This document shows, piece after piece, positions 15,295-22,931 of a stretch of 23,634 nucleotides of DNA (within the stretch, counting starts at the first letter, position 1; every line of letters starts with the position of its first letter). Made by a program: the position numbers and the translations under genes. Source of the stretch: a virus; the IMG/VR virus record IMGVR_UViG_3300030101_002282, positions 2,421 through 26,054 of that record, one strand, 5' to 3'. A model generated the notes under the pieces. It was not told the DNA's origin. It was given only the letters and a program-made list of their open reading frames with translations, and made no database searches.

Positions 15295-16009
15295 ATATTT
15301 TATCTTTGTAAGCCCAACCTCTAGCAGTACTTACAAAAACTAATGTAAATGCTGACCCATTTACATTAACAACTAAGTTTGATGCTGAGCCTAAAATGTT
15401 GGAACCATTTCTGCCTATGGTTAAGTTGTTAGAATTAAAATTACCTGCTGAACCTCCACCATCAATAAAATGAACTTCTGCGCCAACGGAAGGTGATGAT
15501 GGTAATGTTACAGTTACAGGCGATGAACTTGTATCTACAATTACTTGATCATTTGCAACTGCAGTATAAGTACCATTAGTTGTTATGTACCCTCTTTCAA
15601 CAATACTTGAATTTACATTTGTGCCATCTGAATATAGTAAAGATTTTGATTTTACAGGTAATGATATTCCTGTGCCAGATACAGTTTTAAAAGTTAATGT
15701 AAATCTATTTGAAGTTCTATCTGTAGCATCTTCAACCACGTATACTCTTTCAACTGAATCTGGAACTGTTACAGTTCTGTTCGCCGCAAGAGTACCCGTT
15801 AGTTTTAGGTACAGGTTTTTACCATTTGATACAGCTCCATTAGAAATCGCTAATGCTTGATCAGACGATGCTACATCTATTGAGATGTAACCAGATGAGG
15901 CTTGTTCTAATTGCTGAAGATTGGTATTAGTTATAGTACCCCATGTACCTGACTTCTCACCAGTAGTCATTAATTCTAATTTTAAATTACTCGAAAATGT
16001 TGATGCCAT
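15293..16009 (-). CDS. Beta-rich tail fibre / adhesin-like protein
   Basis: This 238-aa protein has the start pattern LKLELMTTGEKSGTWGTITN (9-28). I recall it at the front of many marine-phage structural proteins, and the usual continuation LEQASSGYISIDV follows. The middle is Ser/Thr/Val-rich beta sheet with VPDSVERVYVVEDAT. The C-terminus (VEVHFIDGG-like GAEVHFIDGGGSAG, then NNLTIGRNGSNILG) looks like a fibre or receptor-contact beta domain. No enzymatic motif is seen. AGGAG at 16014-16018, four bases before the ATG, overlaps the stop of the 81-aa repeat protein. It lies between the repeat proteins and the nozzle-like gene. A distal tail protein bridging fibres and nozzle is plausible but is inference. 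Confidence 0.6.
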   Translation of the reverse strand: MASTFSSNLKLELMTTGEKSGTWGTITNTNLQQLEQASSGYISIDVASSDQALAISNGAVSNGKNLYLKLTGTLAANRTVTVPDSVERVYVVEDATDRTSNRFTLTFKTVSGTGISLPVKSKSLLYSDGTNVNSSIVERGYITTNGTYTAVANDQVIVDTSSSPVTVTLPSSPSVGAEVHFIDGGGSAGNFNSNNLTIGRNGSNILGSASNLVVNVNGSAFTLVFVSTARGWAYKDKI

Positions 16010-16016
16010 AATTCTC

Positions 16017-16262
16017 CTATGGGTTAAGTGGATCTATTGGGACCCACGTTTGCCCTGCGTTTGGATCTATTGGGTTCCATGATACCACAGAAACCGTGCC
16101 TAATGCAAGGTTAAATCTATTACCAGTCGGTTTAGCTCCAAATCCAACAGAGCTATTTCCAACGGCAATATTGACTCTTTGACCATTAGCAAGCACCACT
16201 ACATTCTGTATTCCTACGCCTGCAAAAGTTGTTGATGAAAAGGATGTTGCTCCAAAAAACAT
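16017..16262 (-). CDS. Short repeat protein, two-repeat paralogue of the 211-aa protein
   Basis: The start is taken as the ATG at 16262, giving 81 aa. GGAG at 16270-16273 lies seven bases upstream, and the resulting N-terminus MFFGATSFS matches MYFGATSFS of the next gene. A longer reading from 16292 would overlap that gene and lacks this support. The architecture mirrors the 211-aa paralogue: FGATSFSSTTFAGVG head, then two repeat units centred on ANGQRVNIAVG (25-35) and PTGNRFNLALG (45-55), then a tail with QTWVPIDP (71-78). Glycine-to-glycine spacing is 20 here rather than 22. It is probably a beta-structured, virion-exposed protein. No homologue of known function is recognised. Confidence 0.65.
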   Translation of the reverse strand: MFFGATSFSSTTFAGVGIQNVVVLANGQRVNIAVGNSSVGFGAKPTGNRFNLALGTVSVVSWNPIDPNAGQTWVPIDPLNP

Positions 16263-16263
16263 A

Positions 16264-16899
16264 TTATATCTCCGTCCAAACTTGAGTTGCATTTACCGGT
16301 ACCGCTTCCCATTTTCTGATTAATATATCAGATGTACCTACATTAAATCTATTACCAGATGGTAACACTTTAGACTTAGCTATTATAGTAACATCACTAG
16401 TTGCAATATTAAATCTCTTACCAGATACAATTGCTGTTGCATTTGCTTTAGTTGTTGCATTACCAAGAGCTATCTCAAAACCATTACCAGTAACTGATAG
16501 ATTACATTTACCAATTATTGTTACATCACCAGTTGCAAGATCTAATCCTTGACCTGTGATAGGTGGTTTAGACTTACCTTTGGTTATAACAGTTCCATTA
16601 CCTATCTCAAAACCATTACCTGTAACTGGTACATCTTTTGGTATAGAAGCTTGTGCATCACCTATACCTAATTCTAAACCATTACCTGTTAATATTTCTC
16701 TAGCTTTTGCAACAATCGTTACATCACTAGTTCCAATATTTACTCTATTACCTGTAACTGAAACATTTGCTTTACCGATGATTACATCATCACCGATAGC
16801 TACATTGATCCTTGATCCAAGGACATTAACGAATGCGTTAGGATTAAAGCCTACATCAGAGAAGGCTGCTGCCGAAAAGGAAGTAGCTCCAAAATACAT
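16264..16899 (-). CDS. 211-aa protein built of eight 22-residue repeats
   Basis: After a 22-residue head (MYFGATSFSAAAFSDVG) the protein is eight uninterrupted 22-residue units (23-198), then a 13-residue tail ending VWTEI. Each unit carries G-x-x-hydrophobic-[ND/E]-[IL] early, as in VTGNRVNIGTSDVTI, VTGNGFEIGNGTVI or PSGNRFNVGTSDILI, with a small or basic residue pair at the end. The strict length and alternating hydrophobics suggest a beta-solenoid or stacked beta hairpins. No cysteine-based or metal motif is seen. It starts 10 bases after the 347-aa gene and lies one base before the 81-aa paralogue. It is likely a fibre shaft, spacer or surface adhesin. This is not a family I recognise by name. 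Confidence 0.65.
   Translation of the reverse strand: MYFGATSFSAAAFSDVGFNPNAFVNVLGSRINVAIGDDVIIGKANVSVTGNRVNIGTSDVTIVAKAREILTGNGLELGIGDAQASIPKDVPVTGNGFEIGNGTVITKGKSKPPITGQGLDLATGDVTIIGKCNLSVTGNGFEIALGNATTKANATAIVSGKRFNIATSDVTIIAKSKVLPSGNRFNVGTSDILIRKWEAVPVNATQVWTEI
16270..16273 (-). promoter_or_regulatory. Ribosome binding site choosing the inner start
   Basis: GGAG on the minus strand, seven bases before the ATG at 16262, selects that ATG over the upstream in-frame start at 16292. It lies inside the last codons of the 211-aa gene. Confidence 0.65.
16306..16833 (-). repeat. Eight tandem 66-bp coding repeats
   Basis: Residues 23-198 of the 211-aa protein correspond to eight consecutive 66-bp units with no insertion or deletion between them. 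Units are diverged at the DNA level but keep phase. The repeated DNA words read TTACCAG or TTACCTG (16356, 16422, 16488 and similar) on the plus strand, spaced 66 bases apart. Confidence 0.75.
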
Positions 16900-16909
16900 G
16901 TGAGGCTAC

Positions 16910-17953
16910 CTAAAATGCAGTTACTGGAATATTATTAGTTCCTACTAATGATTGACCAAATGCCATAAATGCTATTGACTGACCAGAACCACTCCAAGCA
17001 TTTCCATTATTTCTAACCTTAATACCATTACTTACAAAATCAAATAAATCTGTATAATCATATTCTGCTGAATTAGCATCTGGAAAAAGGGCTTTTGATA
17101 CAGAATTAGCCGTATCTCTTTCTGAATCAACTAAGACCCAACTTGCAGTTATTGCTGTATTTTTAAGTAAAAGCCAACGTGGTTTAAACCCACAATATGC
17201 AAATGCACCATCAGCATTTCCATTACCTGTCCAACTACTAATTTTAGAATAACCTGTTTTTTCTACAAACACATAAGCAACATAAGTTCCACCAGAACCA
17301 TTTACCCCAGTATTTGTTCCAACTGAAAATACTGAAGATGTCGGTCCTGTACTATTCCATAAAGCACCACCACCACTTGTACTTACAGCATTTTGTTCGT
17401 TCAATGCTAAATATGCATCGTTATTGCCTAAAGCAGAATGATATATCCACCAAGTATCAGCACTATCTACTCTTTTAACAATTATCATTTTAGGAACTGC
17501 CCCTAATCCATGTGCAATAGTTCCAGCACTACCAGTACCTGACCATTTGTAAACTCCAAAACCAGATGTAGTATTTATTGAATAAGCTGATGGAGTTATT
17601 GTACCACCAGATATTCCAGATGCTGTTCCAGCTTTCCAATTCCATGAAACATAAGTTCCTCCACTTTCATTATAACCACTACCAGCATAATCTCCTTGAA
17701 AATTAAAACCGCTTCCGCTAACTGTTCCTATTCCATTTGGTTCACTACCTAATGCAACACTTCTATCTGGTGATAATCTATTACCAAAACTATTTACAAT
17801 ATCTTGAGCCGCATGGTTTGCACTACTATTTCTTCGTTTTACCCATATCCAATCAGCTTGAAAAGGTAAAGAGATTGTTTGTTGAGAACCTGTGCCTGAC
17901 CAAGTTGCTGTTGTAAAATAATCTGTAGATTTATTAATTGTTGTAAAAGCCAT
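16910..17953 (-). CDS. DUF7483-like fibre protein, copy 2 of the cassette
   Basis: This 347-aa, Gly/Ser/Thr-rich beta protein has no signal or membrane segment. Motifs include YVSWNWKAGT (101-110), GTIAHGLGAVPKMIIVKR (144-161), WNSTGPTSSVFSVG and YCGFKPRWLLLKN, then a C-terminal IAFMAFGQS. This is the pattern of the phage tail-fibre family I know as DUF7483. It is a clear paralogue of the 350-aa protein at 20503-21555, from MAF[TS]TI[NK]KS at the start to the last 30 residues. It lies one base after the LamG/SPRY gene and ends 10 bases before the repeat-protein gene. It likely forms a receptor-contact part of a fibre. The family function is not established. Confidence 0.75.
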   Translation of the reverse strand: MAFTTINKSTDYFTTATWSGTGSQQTISLPFQADWIWVKRRNSSANHAAQDIVNSFGNRLSPDRSVALGSEPNGIGTVSGSGFNFQGDYAGSGYNESGGTYVSWNWKAGTASGISGGTITPSAYSINTTSGFGVYKWSGTGSAGTIAHGLGAVPKMIIVKRVDSADTWWIYHSALGNNDAYLALNEQNAVSTSGGGALWNSTGPTSSVFSVGTNTGVNGSGGTYVAYVFVEKTGYSKISSWTGNGNADGAFAYCGFKPRWLLLKNTAITASWVLVDSERDTANSVSKALFPDANSAEYDYTDLFDFVSNGIKVRNNGNAWSGSGQSIAFMAFGQSLVGTNNIPVTAF

Positions 17954-17954
17954 C

Positions 17955-19325
17955 TTATAAATTTAATCCTTTTGTTGATAATGCAGTATATCCTGTTGGA
18001 ACATCATACTCAAATATTCCGTTATTGCTAGCATTAGTTCCTGCACTAGATATTGCTGAATCTCCAAAATAACCATTTCCAAAATTAACTGAACCTATTG
18101 CTTGTCCACTTCCTGAAAGATCTGATATAAAGAAAAACATTTCACCATGATTTTGCACATATTGAGCTGCGTTTGTAAATGATAAAACATTTCCAGTTGA
18201 AGATGTTGGATCTCCACTATTCATATAAGTTCCGTTTTTATGAAAAAATAATCTGTAGTTTTCCATATCTAAAGCTATACCTAAAACGTCTCCATCAGTA
18301 TATGATGCTCCACCACTTACATCTCCATTACTATCATAATAAACATTACCACTATAGTAATAAGAGACTGCAGCTTGGTTAGTATTACTATCTGGTGCAT
18401 TTGAAGATAAAAAAATATTTTTATTGCAAACTCCAACTGCAAGTCTTGATGCATCATTTGCTTTTACTTCACAATAAAATTTTCCACTTCCTTGTGTCAT
18501 TCCTAAAGTTGAAATAAAAAAACCTTTGTAGGAATTATTACCAGCTGTATTTAAAACTGTGTTACCTCTTTCTATTGTTGGACTATTGTTACCACCAAAT
18601 ACTGCTAAAGTATTTAATGTAGCAAAAATATTACTTGGATTATCCTCTGTTTTTGAAAGTGTACCACCACCAACCGTTAAATTATTACTTTGACCAGATT
18701 GGTCTGTAACTGAATTTCCATCTTTTAAAATAAAAAAGTTAAAATCACTTGAACCAGTATAACTAATACTAGGATTAGTATTTATTTTCCATTCTCCAGT
18801 TGTAGCATCTGTTGAACCAAATACTGTTTGTGCTAGTGCTTGATTATCCACTCTATGAAAATGAGACATTAACCCATCAAAATATTCTGCGCTATCTCCT
18901 CTTCTACCTATGTAAATTGGATAGTTTGAACCACCAACCCCAAAATATATATTTTGACTAGATGATGGATAAGTAGGAGAACCACTAAATGAAGTTTCTC
19001 TTACACCATTTACATATATTTTAACTCTATCTGTTGATGTACTATCAGTTGTGTCCCATGCTACAACTATATGATACCAAGCATTAATATCTCTAAATGC
19101 TCTAGTAGTGTTAATATCTACTTGCGCACTACCACCATCATAAGAAAAGAAACCTAAGGTATTATTGCTATTAAACCTCATCATACCAAAATTACTTCCA
19201 TCATACCATTCTGAATAAACATGTTGTTGTGAACTTAATCCACTTCTTTTTATCCATACAGAAATAGTACCTTTGGTTCTATTTCCTGCTGTTGGATTAG
19301 CTTTTGTTATATATGTACTAGCCAT
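17955..19325 (-). CDS. LamG-SPRY adhesin, copy 2 of the cassette
   Basis: The first about 170 residues of this 456-aa protein are a LamG/concanavalin-like jelly roll: SVWIKRSG (22-29), WYHIVVAWDTT (83-93), VKIYVNGVRE (101-110), FDGLMSHFHRVD (149-160). A linker with DQSGQSNNLTVGG (208-220) leads to a SPRY-like domain (about 265-418) with GKFYCEVKAN, DGDVLGIALDMENYRLFF (344-361) and INFG-type SVNFGNGYFG (412-421). It ends FEYDVPTGYTALSTKGLNL, the common C-terminal form of phage SPRY proteins. Such domains bind glycans or proteins, so receptor recognition on the host surface is likely. No catalytic residues are seen. Its paralogue is at 21564-22922. Its ATG overlaps the fibre gene stop in TAATG (19323-19327), with AGGAGG about 15 bases upstream. 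Confidence 0.8.
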   Translation of the reverse strand: MASTYITKANPTAGNRTKGTISVWIKRSGLSSQQHVYSEWYDGSNFGMMRFNSNNTLGFFSYDGGSAQVDINTTRAFRDINAWYHIVVAWDTTDSTSTDRVKIYVNGVRETSFSGSPTYPSSSQNIYFGVGGSNYPIYIGRRGDSAEYFDGLMSHFHRVDNQALAQTVFGSTDATTGEWKINTNPSISYTGSSDFNFFILKDGNSVTDQSGQSNNLTVGGGTLSKTEDNPSNIFATLNTLAVFGGNNSPTIERGNTVLNTAGNNSYKGFFISTLGMTQGSGKFYCEVKANDASRLAVGVCNKNIFLSSNAPDSNTNQAAVSYYYSGNVYYDSNGDVSGGASYTDGDVLGIALDMENYRLFFHKNGTYMNSGDPTSSTGNVLSFTNAAQYVQNHGEMFFFISDLSGSGQAIGSVNFGNGYFGDSAISSAGTNASNNGIFEYDVPTGYTALSTKGLNL

Positions 19326-20500
19326 TAGTTAAACTGCGCTCCTCCTGACGCACCGTGAGATATAATAATATTAAACTGACGGTCCGCTGTTTGGCCCTGC
19401 GCATCCGTTGCCCGTATCGTAAATGTATACGTTGTAGTTTGCGTCGAGCCTGATTCAGTACCAGTGATTGCACCCGTACTTGTATTTAAACTTGCACCAC
19501 CTGGAAGTGATCCAGATTGTACTCCGAAAGTTGTAGCATCTGTGGCTGCAACTGTAAAGTTTATAGTTCCTGTAGCTGCCACTGTTCCTAGATTTCCTGC
19601 AGCAGTTGTCCACGCAGGTGCATCAGATACAGTTAATAAAGCTGTTGCTGATCTACATGCGATACCATCATTGTTCTCTAATCTTAAAAAATATGTGCCA
19701 TCAACCGGTAAAGTAAAGTTTGCAGTTACAGATGTTGCACTTGAAAAAGATACAGAGTTTGCAGTAACGATAGCACCAGTAGATGAGTTGATTGCATCAA
19801 CAAAAGGTGGCGTAGAGCTGTCCTTAAAATTTGTACCAGTTATAACTATATTACCAGCGTTGTTATCAAGAACTGTTGGACTAATACCAGTAATAGTTGG
19901 AAAAGTAACACCATCAGCAAAACTTAAAACACCTGAACCATTGGTAGTTAGAGCCTGTCCATTTGTACCATCTGCTGCGGGCATCTTTAAAAAGACACCT
20001 GTGTTTAGATGTGTTGAATTATGTAATACGTAGTTACCCATGTTACCATGGTTAGAACATTGGTAGAATAAAACATTTGGTGTTGTCTTATCGACAGCTA
20101 TCTGTGTGTATGCTCCCGAGTTTCCTGGTGCAGGTGAATTACCTGTGTTAGTTACTCCGGTTGTGTACTCTGTTGTTTTTGCAGCATCAACATAAAATCT
20201 TAATGGGTGACCATTGTTTGATGAATCACTTTGATCAAATCTATAATAATATGGTTTAGAAGTATCCTGTCCTTTTAATTCTATTATAGGTGTCTGTATA
20301 CCATTGATATAATATCCAAGAGAACTACCAACACCAAAGTATGGTGAGTCGGCTGTCTTTGCAGTAACCTTAACCTCGTATACAAGTGGAGCAGTAGAAG
20401 AATAATACTTGCCCTGGAAACCTGCACCACCAGAATCTTTACTGATGATCAGATTACCATCTTGATCCTGTATCGTATCTACTTTTAATATACTACTCAT
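19325..20500 (-). CDS. Multidomain fibre with cupredoxin-like, IPT and He_PIG domains
   Basis: This 391-aa protein starts SSILKVDTIQDQDGN, a frequent phage fibre N-terminus. A beta domain (about 38-158) carries a possible type 1 copper ligand set: H98 in NGHPLRF and C148, H151, M154 in FYQCSNHGNMG. An IPT/TIG domain follows (about 201-292: PTITGISPTV, IVITGTNF, LTVSDAPAW), then a He_PIG/cadherin-like domain (about 295-381: VQSGSLPGGASLN, TFTIRATDAQGQTADR) and a GGAQFN end. The last two domains are paralogous to the partial protein at the right edge. The start follows the 350-aa stop by 2 bases. It probably forms a fibre arm carrying the cassette's adhesins. Copper binding is inferred from residues only. 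Confidence 0.78.
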   Translation of the reverse strand: MSSILKVDTIQDQDGNLIISKDSGGAGFQGKYYSSTAPLVYEVKVTAKTADSPYFGVGSSLGYYINGIQTPIIELKGQDTSKPYYYRFDQSDSSNNGHPLRFYVDAAKTTEYTTGVTNTGNSPAPGNSGAYTQIAVDKTTPNVLFYQCSNHGNMGNYVLHNSTHLNTGVFLKMPAADGTNGQALTTNGSGVLSFADGVTFPTITGISPTVLDNNAGNIVITGTNFKDSSTPPFVDAINSSTGAIVTANSVSFSSATSVTANFTLPVDGTYFLRLENNDGIACRSATALLTVSDAPAWTTAAGNLGTVAATGTINFTVAATDATTFGVQSGSLPGGASLNTSTGAITGTESGSTQTTTYTFTIRATDAQGQTADRQFNIIISHGASGGAQFN

Positions 20501-20502
20501 AA

Positions 20503-21555
20503 TTATCTTGCCGTTGCTGGTACTCCATTTGTTGTTTCATCAGCTACAAATGGCTCTTTAGCAAATGCCATAAATATATATGTTCCACCACTTTCATTGT
20601 GATTTGAATGTGACATTCTTAATTTAAGACCATTACTGTATAACTCTGAGTTTGTATTACTATCTGGTGAAGTTTCTGCGTTAGTATTATTTGCATACAA
20701 ATCTCGCCATTGACCATTAAAATCTCTTTTATGATCTCTCATTAACCAATCAGCAGTACCACTTATTTTTTTAGTCATAACCCAAGCTGGTTTAAAACCG
20801 CAATAAATAAATGGCCCATCTGTTGAGCCGTTACCAGTATACTTTCCAAATTTAGAAAATCCTTTTTTTTCTGTAAATGCATAAATTATATTTGGATAAC
20901 CATTTCCATTAACTGATGTATCAGTTCCTAATGTAATAACACTTGAAGTAGGTTCTGTATCATTCCAATGGTCTGCATAATCATTTAAAGCAGCATTTGT
21001 ATTTAAATATAAATAATCTGTTGCAGGGTCACTTGCAAACTTATCATGATAAACCGTAAAAGCAGCATTACTGTTTAATCTTTTTTGAATTATAAAATTT
21101 GGTTTAGCACCAAGTCCGTGTGCAATAGTTCCAACACTACCTGTACCTGTATATGCATATATTCCAAAACCTGCTGTGGTATTTATTGAATAACCAGTTG
21201 GAGTTATTGTACCACCAGATAAACCAGATGTTGTTCCTGCTTTCCAATTCCAAGACACATAAGTTTGTGAATTTTCATTTACTGCACCATTTGAACCAAC
21301 TGAGAACCCATCACTATCAAAAGCTGTTAAACTTTGTGCTTCTGTTGCTTCTGCATTAGCACTGTTACTTTCTAATTCTTTTGTTGCACCTCTAACTGCA
21401 TCTAAAAGTTTATGTGGAGAAGTTGAACTTCTTTCTTTTAGCCATACCCAATCTGGTTGGAAACCAACTCCTGTAATTGATTGTGATGATCCATTACCTG
21501 TGTAAAGGTTAACGTTAAAGTATTCGATTGATTTTTTAATTGTTGAAAAAGCCAT
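20503..21555 (-). CDS. DUF7483-like fibre protein, copy 1 of the cassette
   Basis: This 350-aa paralogue of the 347-aa protein has the same order of motifs: MAFSTIKKSIEYF, DWVWLKERSS (35-44), YVSWNWKAGTTSGLSGG (99-115), GTIAHGLGAKPNFIIQKR, WNDTEPTSSVITLG, FSKFGKYTGNGSTDGPFIYC and TYIFMAFAKEPF near the end. Divergence concentrates in residues 45-95 and in the segment after IIQKR, which would suit receptor-facing loops. The start follows the LamG/SPRY stop by 8 bases, with no strong Shine-Dalgarno (GGTAGAA). It is a structural fibre protein of the DUF7483 type. Family function is unproven. Confidence 0.75.
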   Translation of the reverse strand: MAFSTIKKSIEYFNVNLYTGNGSSQSITGVGFQPDWVWLKERSSTSPHKLLDAVRGATKELESNSANAEATEAQSLTAFDSDGFSVGSNGAVNENSQTYVSWNWKAGTTSGLSGGTITPTGYSINTTAGFGIYAYTGTGSVGTIAHGLGAKPNFIIQKRLNSNAAFTVYHDKFASDPATDYLYLNTNAALNDYADHWNDTEPTSSVITLGTDTSVNGNGYPNIIYAFTEKKGFSKFGKYTGNGSTDGPFIYCGFKPAWVMTKKISGTADWLMRDHKRDFNGQWRDLYANNTNAETSPDSNTNSELYSNGLKLRMSHSNHNESGGTYIFMAFAKEPFVADETTNGVPATAR

Positions 21556-21563
21556 ATTATATT

Positions 21564-22922
21564 CTACCCATAAGTATTTAAATTTTTTGTGTTTAATGCG
21601 TAATATCCAGATGGTACATCATATTCAAATAAACTTCCATTACCATTTGAACCTGCAGAAGCTATAGCTGTAGTGCCAAAAAATCCGTTACCAAAGTTTA
21701 TGCTTTGTTTATTACCATTTCCATAGACATCAAAAAATGGTTGGATTGGAGTACCAGCAGCAGGCCAAGATGCACTTAATTTACCATTTACACTTGTTCC
21801 TGGAAATGCTTGGTTATTATTACCACTACCATCTGCCCATGTGCTATCATTTGCACCACCATTTTTTGAAAAATAAATATTTCCATTAGTTATATCTAAT
21901 GCAACACTTATAATATCTCCTGCTGTATATGATGCCATATAAGTTGTAGAAGAGCCATTATAGTAAATTTCTCCGTTTTGGTGAATGTAAAATGCATCTG
22001 TGCCATAGTAGTAACTATTACTATGTGTTTTATCATTAGTAAAAAACATACCTAATCTATGACCAGTTGTATTTGCTACATCTATTTTCATTTCCCAATA
22101 CCACTTTCCTGTTTCAGGTGAAATAGTTCCAAATGTTTGTCTATTTTCATTATCACCACTCGCCATTGTTAAATTGCCGTTTGAAAATGTTGGCTTGTAT
22201 ACTCCACCACTTTGTTTTACTACATCATTAGGATTTAAAGTGCAGTAATTATTTGATGGTGTATCAAGTGATTGTATTAAATTTCCATTTTTTGTAAAAT
22301 TATTTGATTGACCTGAACTGTCTAAACCTAAATTACCAGAGTTTTCAAACTTTAAATGAAAACCATTTGTACCCCAAGTAACACCAGTTGGTGATTTAAA
22401 TTTCCAAATATTTGTTGCAGTATTTGTTTCACCAAATGCAGTTGGAGCCACAACACTTCCGTCAACAAAAGCTAGGTGACTTATGTTTCCTTCAAATTGA
22501 TCTGCGTTATTAGAGTTATCACCAATAGTATGTGCAAGAGCTGAACCTAATCTTAAAACATAATCTTGTGAAGGATAACTTGTATCATTAAATTCAGTTT
22601 CTTGTGATCCATTTACCCATAGTTTAATTCTATCAGCAGCTGTTGCTTGTGTAGTATCAAATTGAACAACGATGTGATAAAATGCTGATGGGTCTCTAAA
22701 CAATCTTTTAGTTGTTACAAAGTATTGTTGAGAACTTACTTTTTCAAAAAATGAAAATCTATCTGCACTATTAAATCTTATATCTGCTCTATTGTTGGAG
22801 TCTGTGTATGTGCTAAAAATAGAACCATCACCACCTATATCAGATCTTTTTACCCACATGGATAAAGTAAATTTTTTGTTTCCAGTTGGTGTTGAAAATG
22901 TATGTGTTAATGTACTTGCCAT
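21564..22922 (-). CDS. LamG-SPRY adhesin, copy 1 of the cassette
   Basis: This 452-aa paralogue of the 456-aa protein has an N-terminal LamG-like domain with LSMWVKRSDIG (20-30), FYHIVVQFDTT (81-91), IKLWVNGSQE (99-108) and FEGNISHLAFVDGS (143-156). The linker holds DSSGQSNNFTKNG (201-213). The SPRY-like domain is about 268-425, with GKWYWEMKI (272-280), GDIISVALDITNGNIYFSKNG (335-355) and INFGNGFFG. It ends FEYDVPSGYYALNTKNLN. The domain order, linker and ending are the same as in copy 2, while loops differ widely. It likely recognises host surface glycans or proteins. AGGA about 9 bases before the ATG supports the start, and the fibre stop lies 9 bases upstream. No active-site residues are seen. 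Confidence 0.8.
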   Translation of the reverse strand: MASTLTHTFSTPTGNKKFTLSMWVKRSDIGGDGSIFSTYTDSNNRADIRFNSADRFSFFEKVSSQQYFVTTKRLFRDPSAFYHIVVQFDTTQATAADRIKLWVNGSQETEFNDTSYPSQDYVLRLGSALAHTIGDNSNNADQFEGNISHLAFVDGSVVAPTAFGETNTATNIWKFKSPTGVTWGTNGFHLKFENSGNLGLDSSGQSNNFTKNGNLIQSLDTPSNNYCTLNPNDVVKQSGGVYKPTFSNGNLTMASGDNENRQTFGTISPETGKWYWEMKIDVANTTGHRLGMFFTNDKTHSNSYYYGTDAFYIHQNGEIYYNGSSTTYMASYTAGDIISVALDITNGNIYFSKNGGANDSTWADGSGNNNQAFPGTSVNGKLSASWPAAGTPIQPFFDVYGNGNKQSINFGNGFFGTTAIASAGSNGNGSLFEYDVPSGYYALNTKNLNTYG

Positions 22923-22931
22923 AATATTATC

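Larger units (their letters stand above)
16910..20500 (-). repeat. Adhesin cassette, transcriptionally second copy
   Basis: Three genes in the order fibre (IPT/He_PIG), LamG/SPRY, DUF7483-like are repeated in the same order and orientation at 20503-23634, spaced about 3.6 kb apart. This copy is complete. The cassette could have arisen by tandem duplication followed by divergence or by recombination with other phages. Confidence 0.8.

Noticed and set aside
16017-16292. Longer 91-aa reading of the two-repeat protein starting at 16292
   Set aside because: It overlaps the end of the 211-aa gene; the inner ATG at 16262 has GGAG at proper spacing and gives an N-terminus matching the paralogue.
16306-16833. 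CRISPR-like or intergenic direct repeats
   Set aside because: The 66-bp period is an in-frame protein repeat with diverged DNA and no unique spacers.
19464-20033. Plus-strand 189-codon open frame
   Set aside because: It lies wholly antisense to the IPT/He_PIG fibre gene, has no recognisable motif or ribosome site, and arises from the Val/Thr-rich beta sequence. The 22792-23271 and 5811-8480 plus-strand frames are rejected for the same reason.
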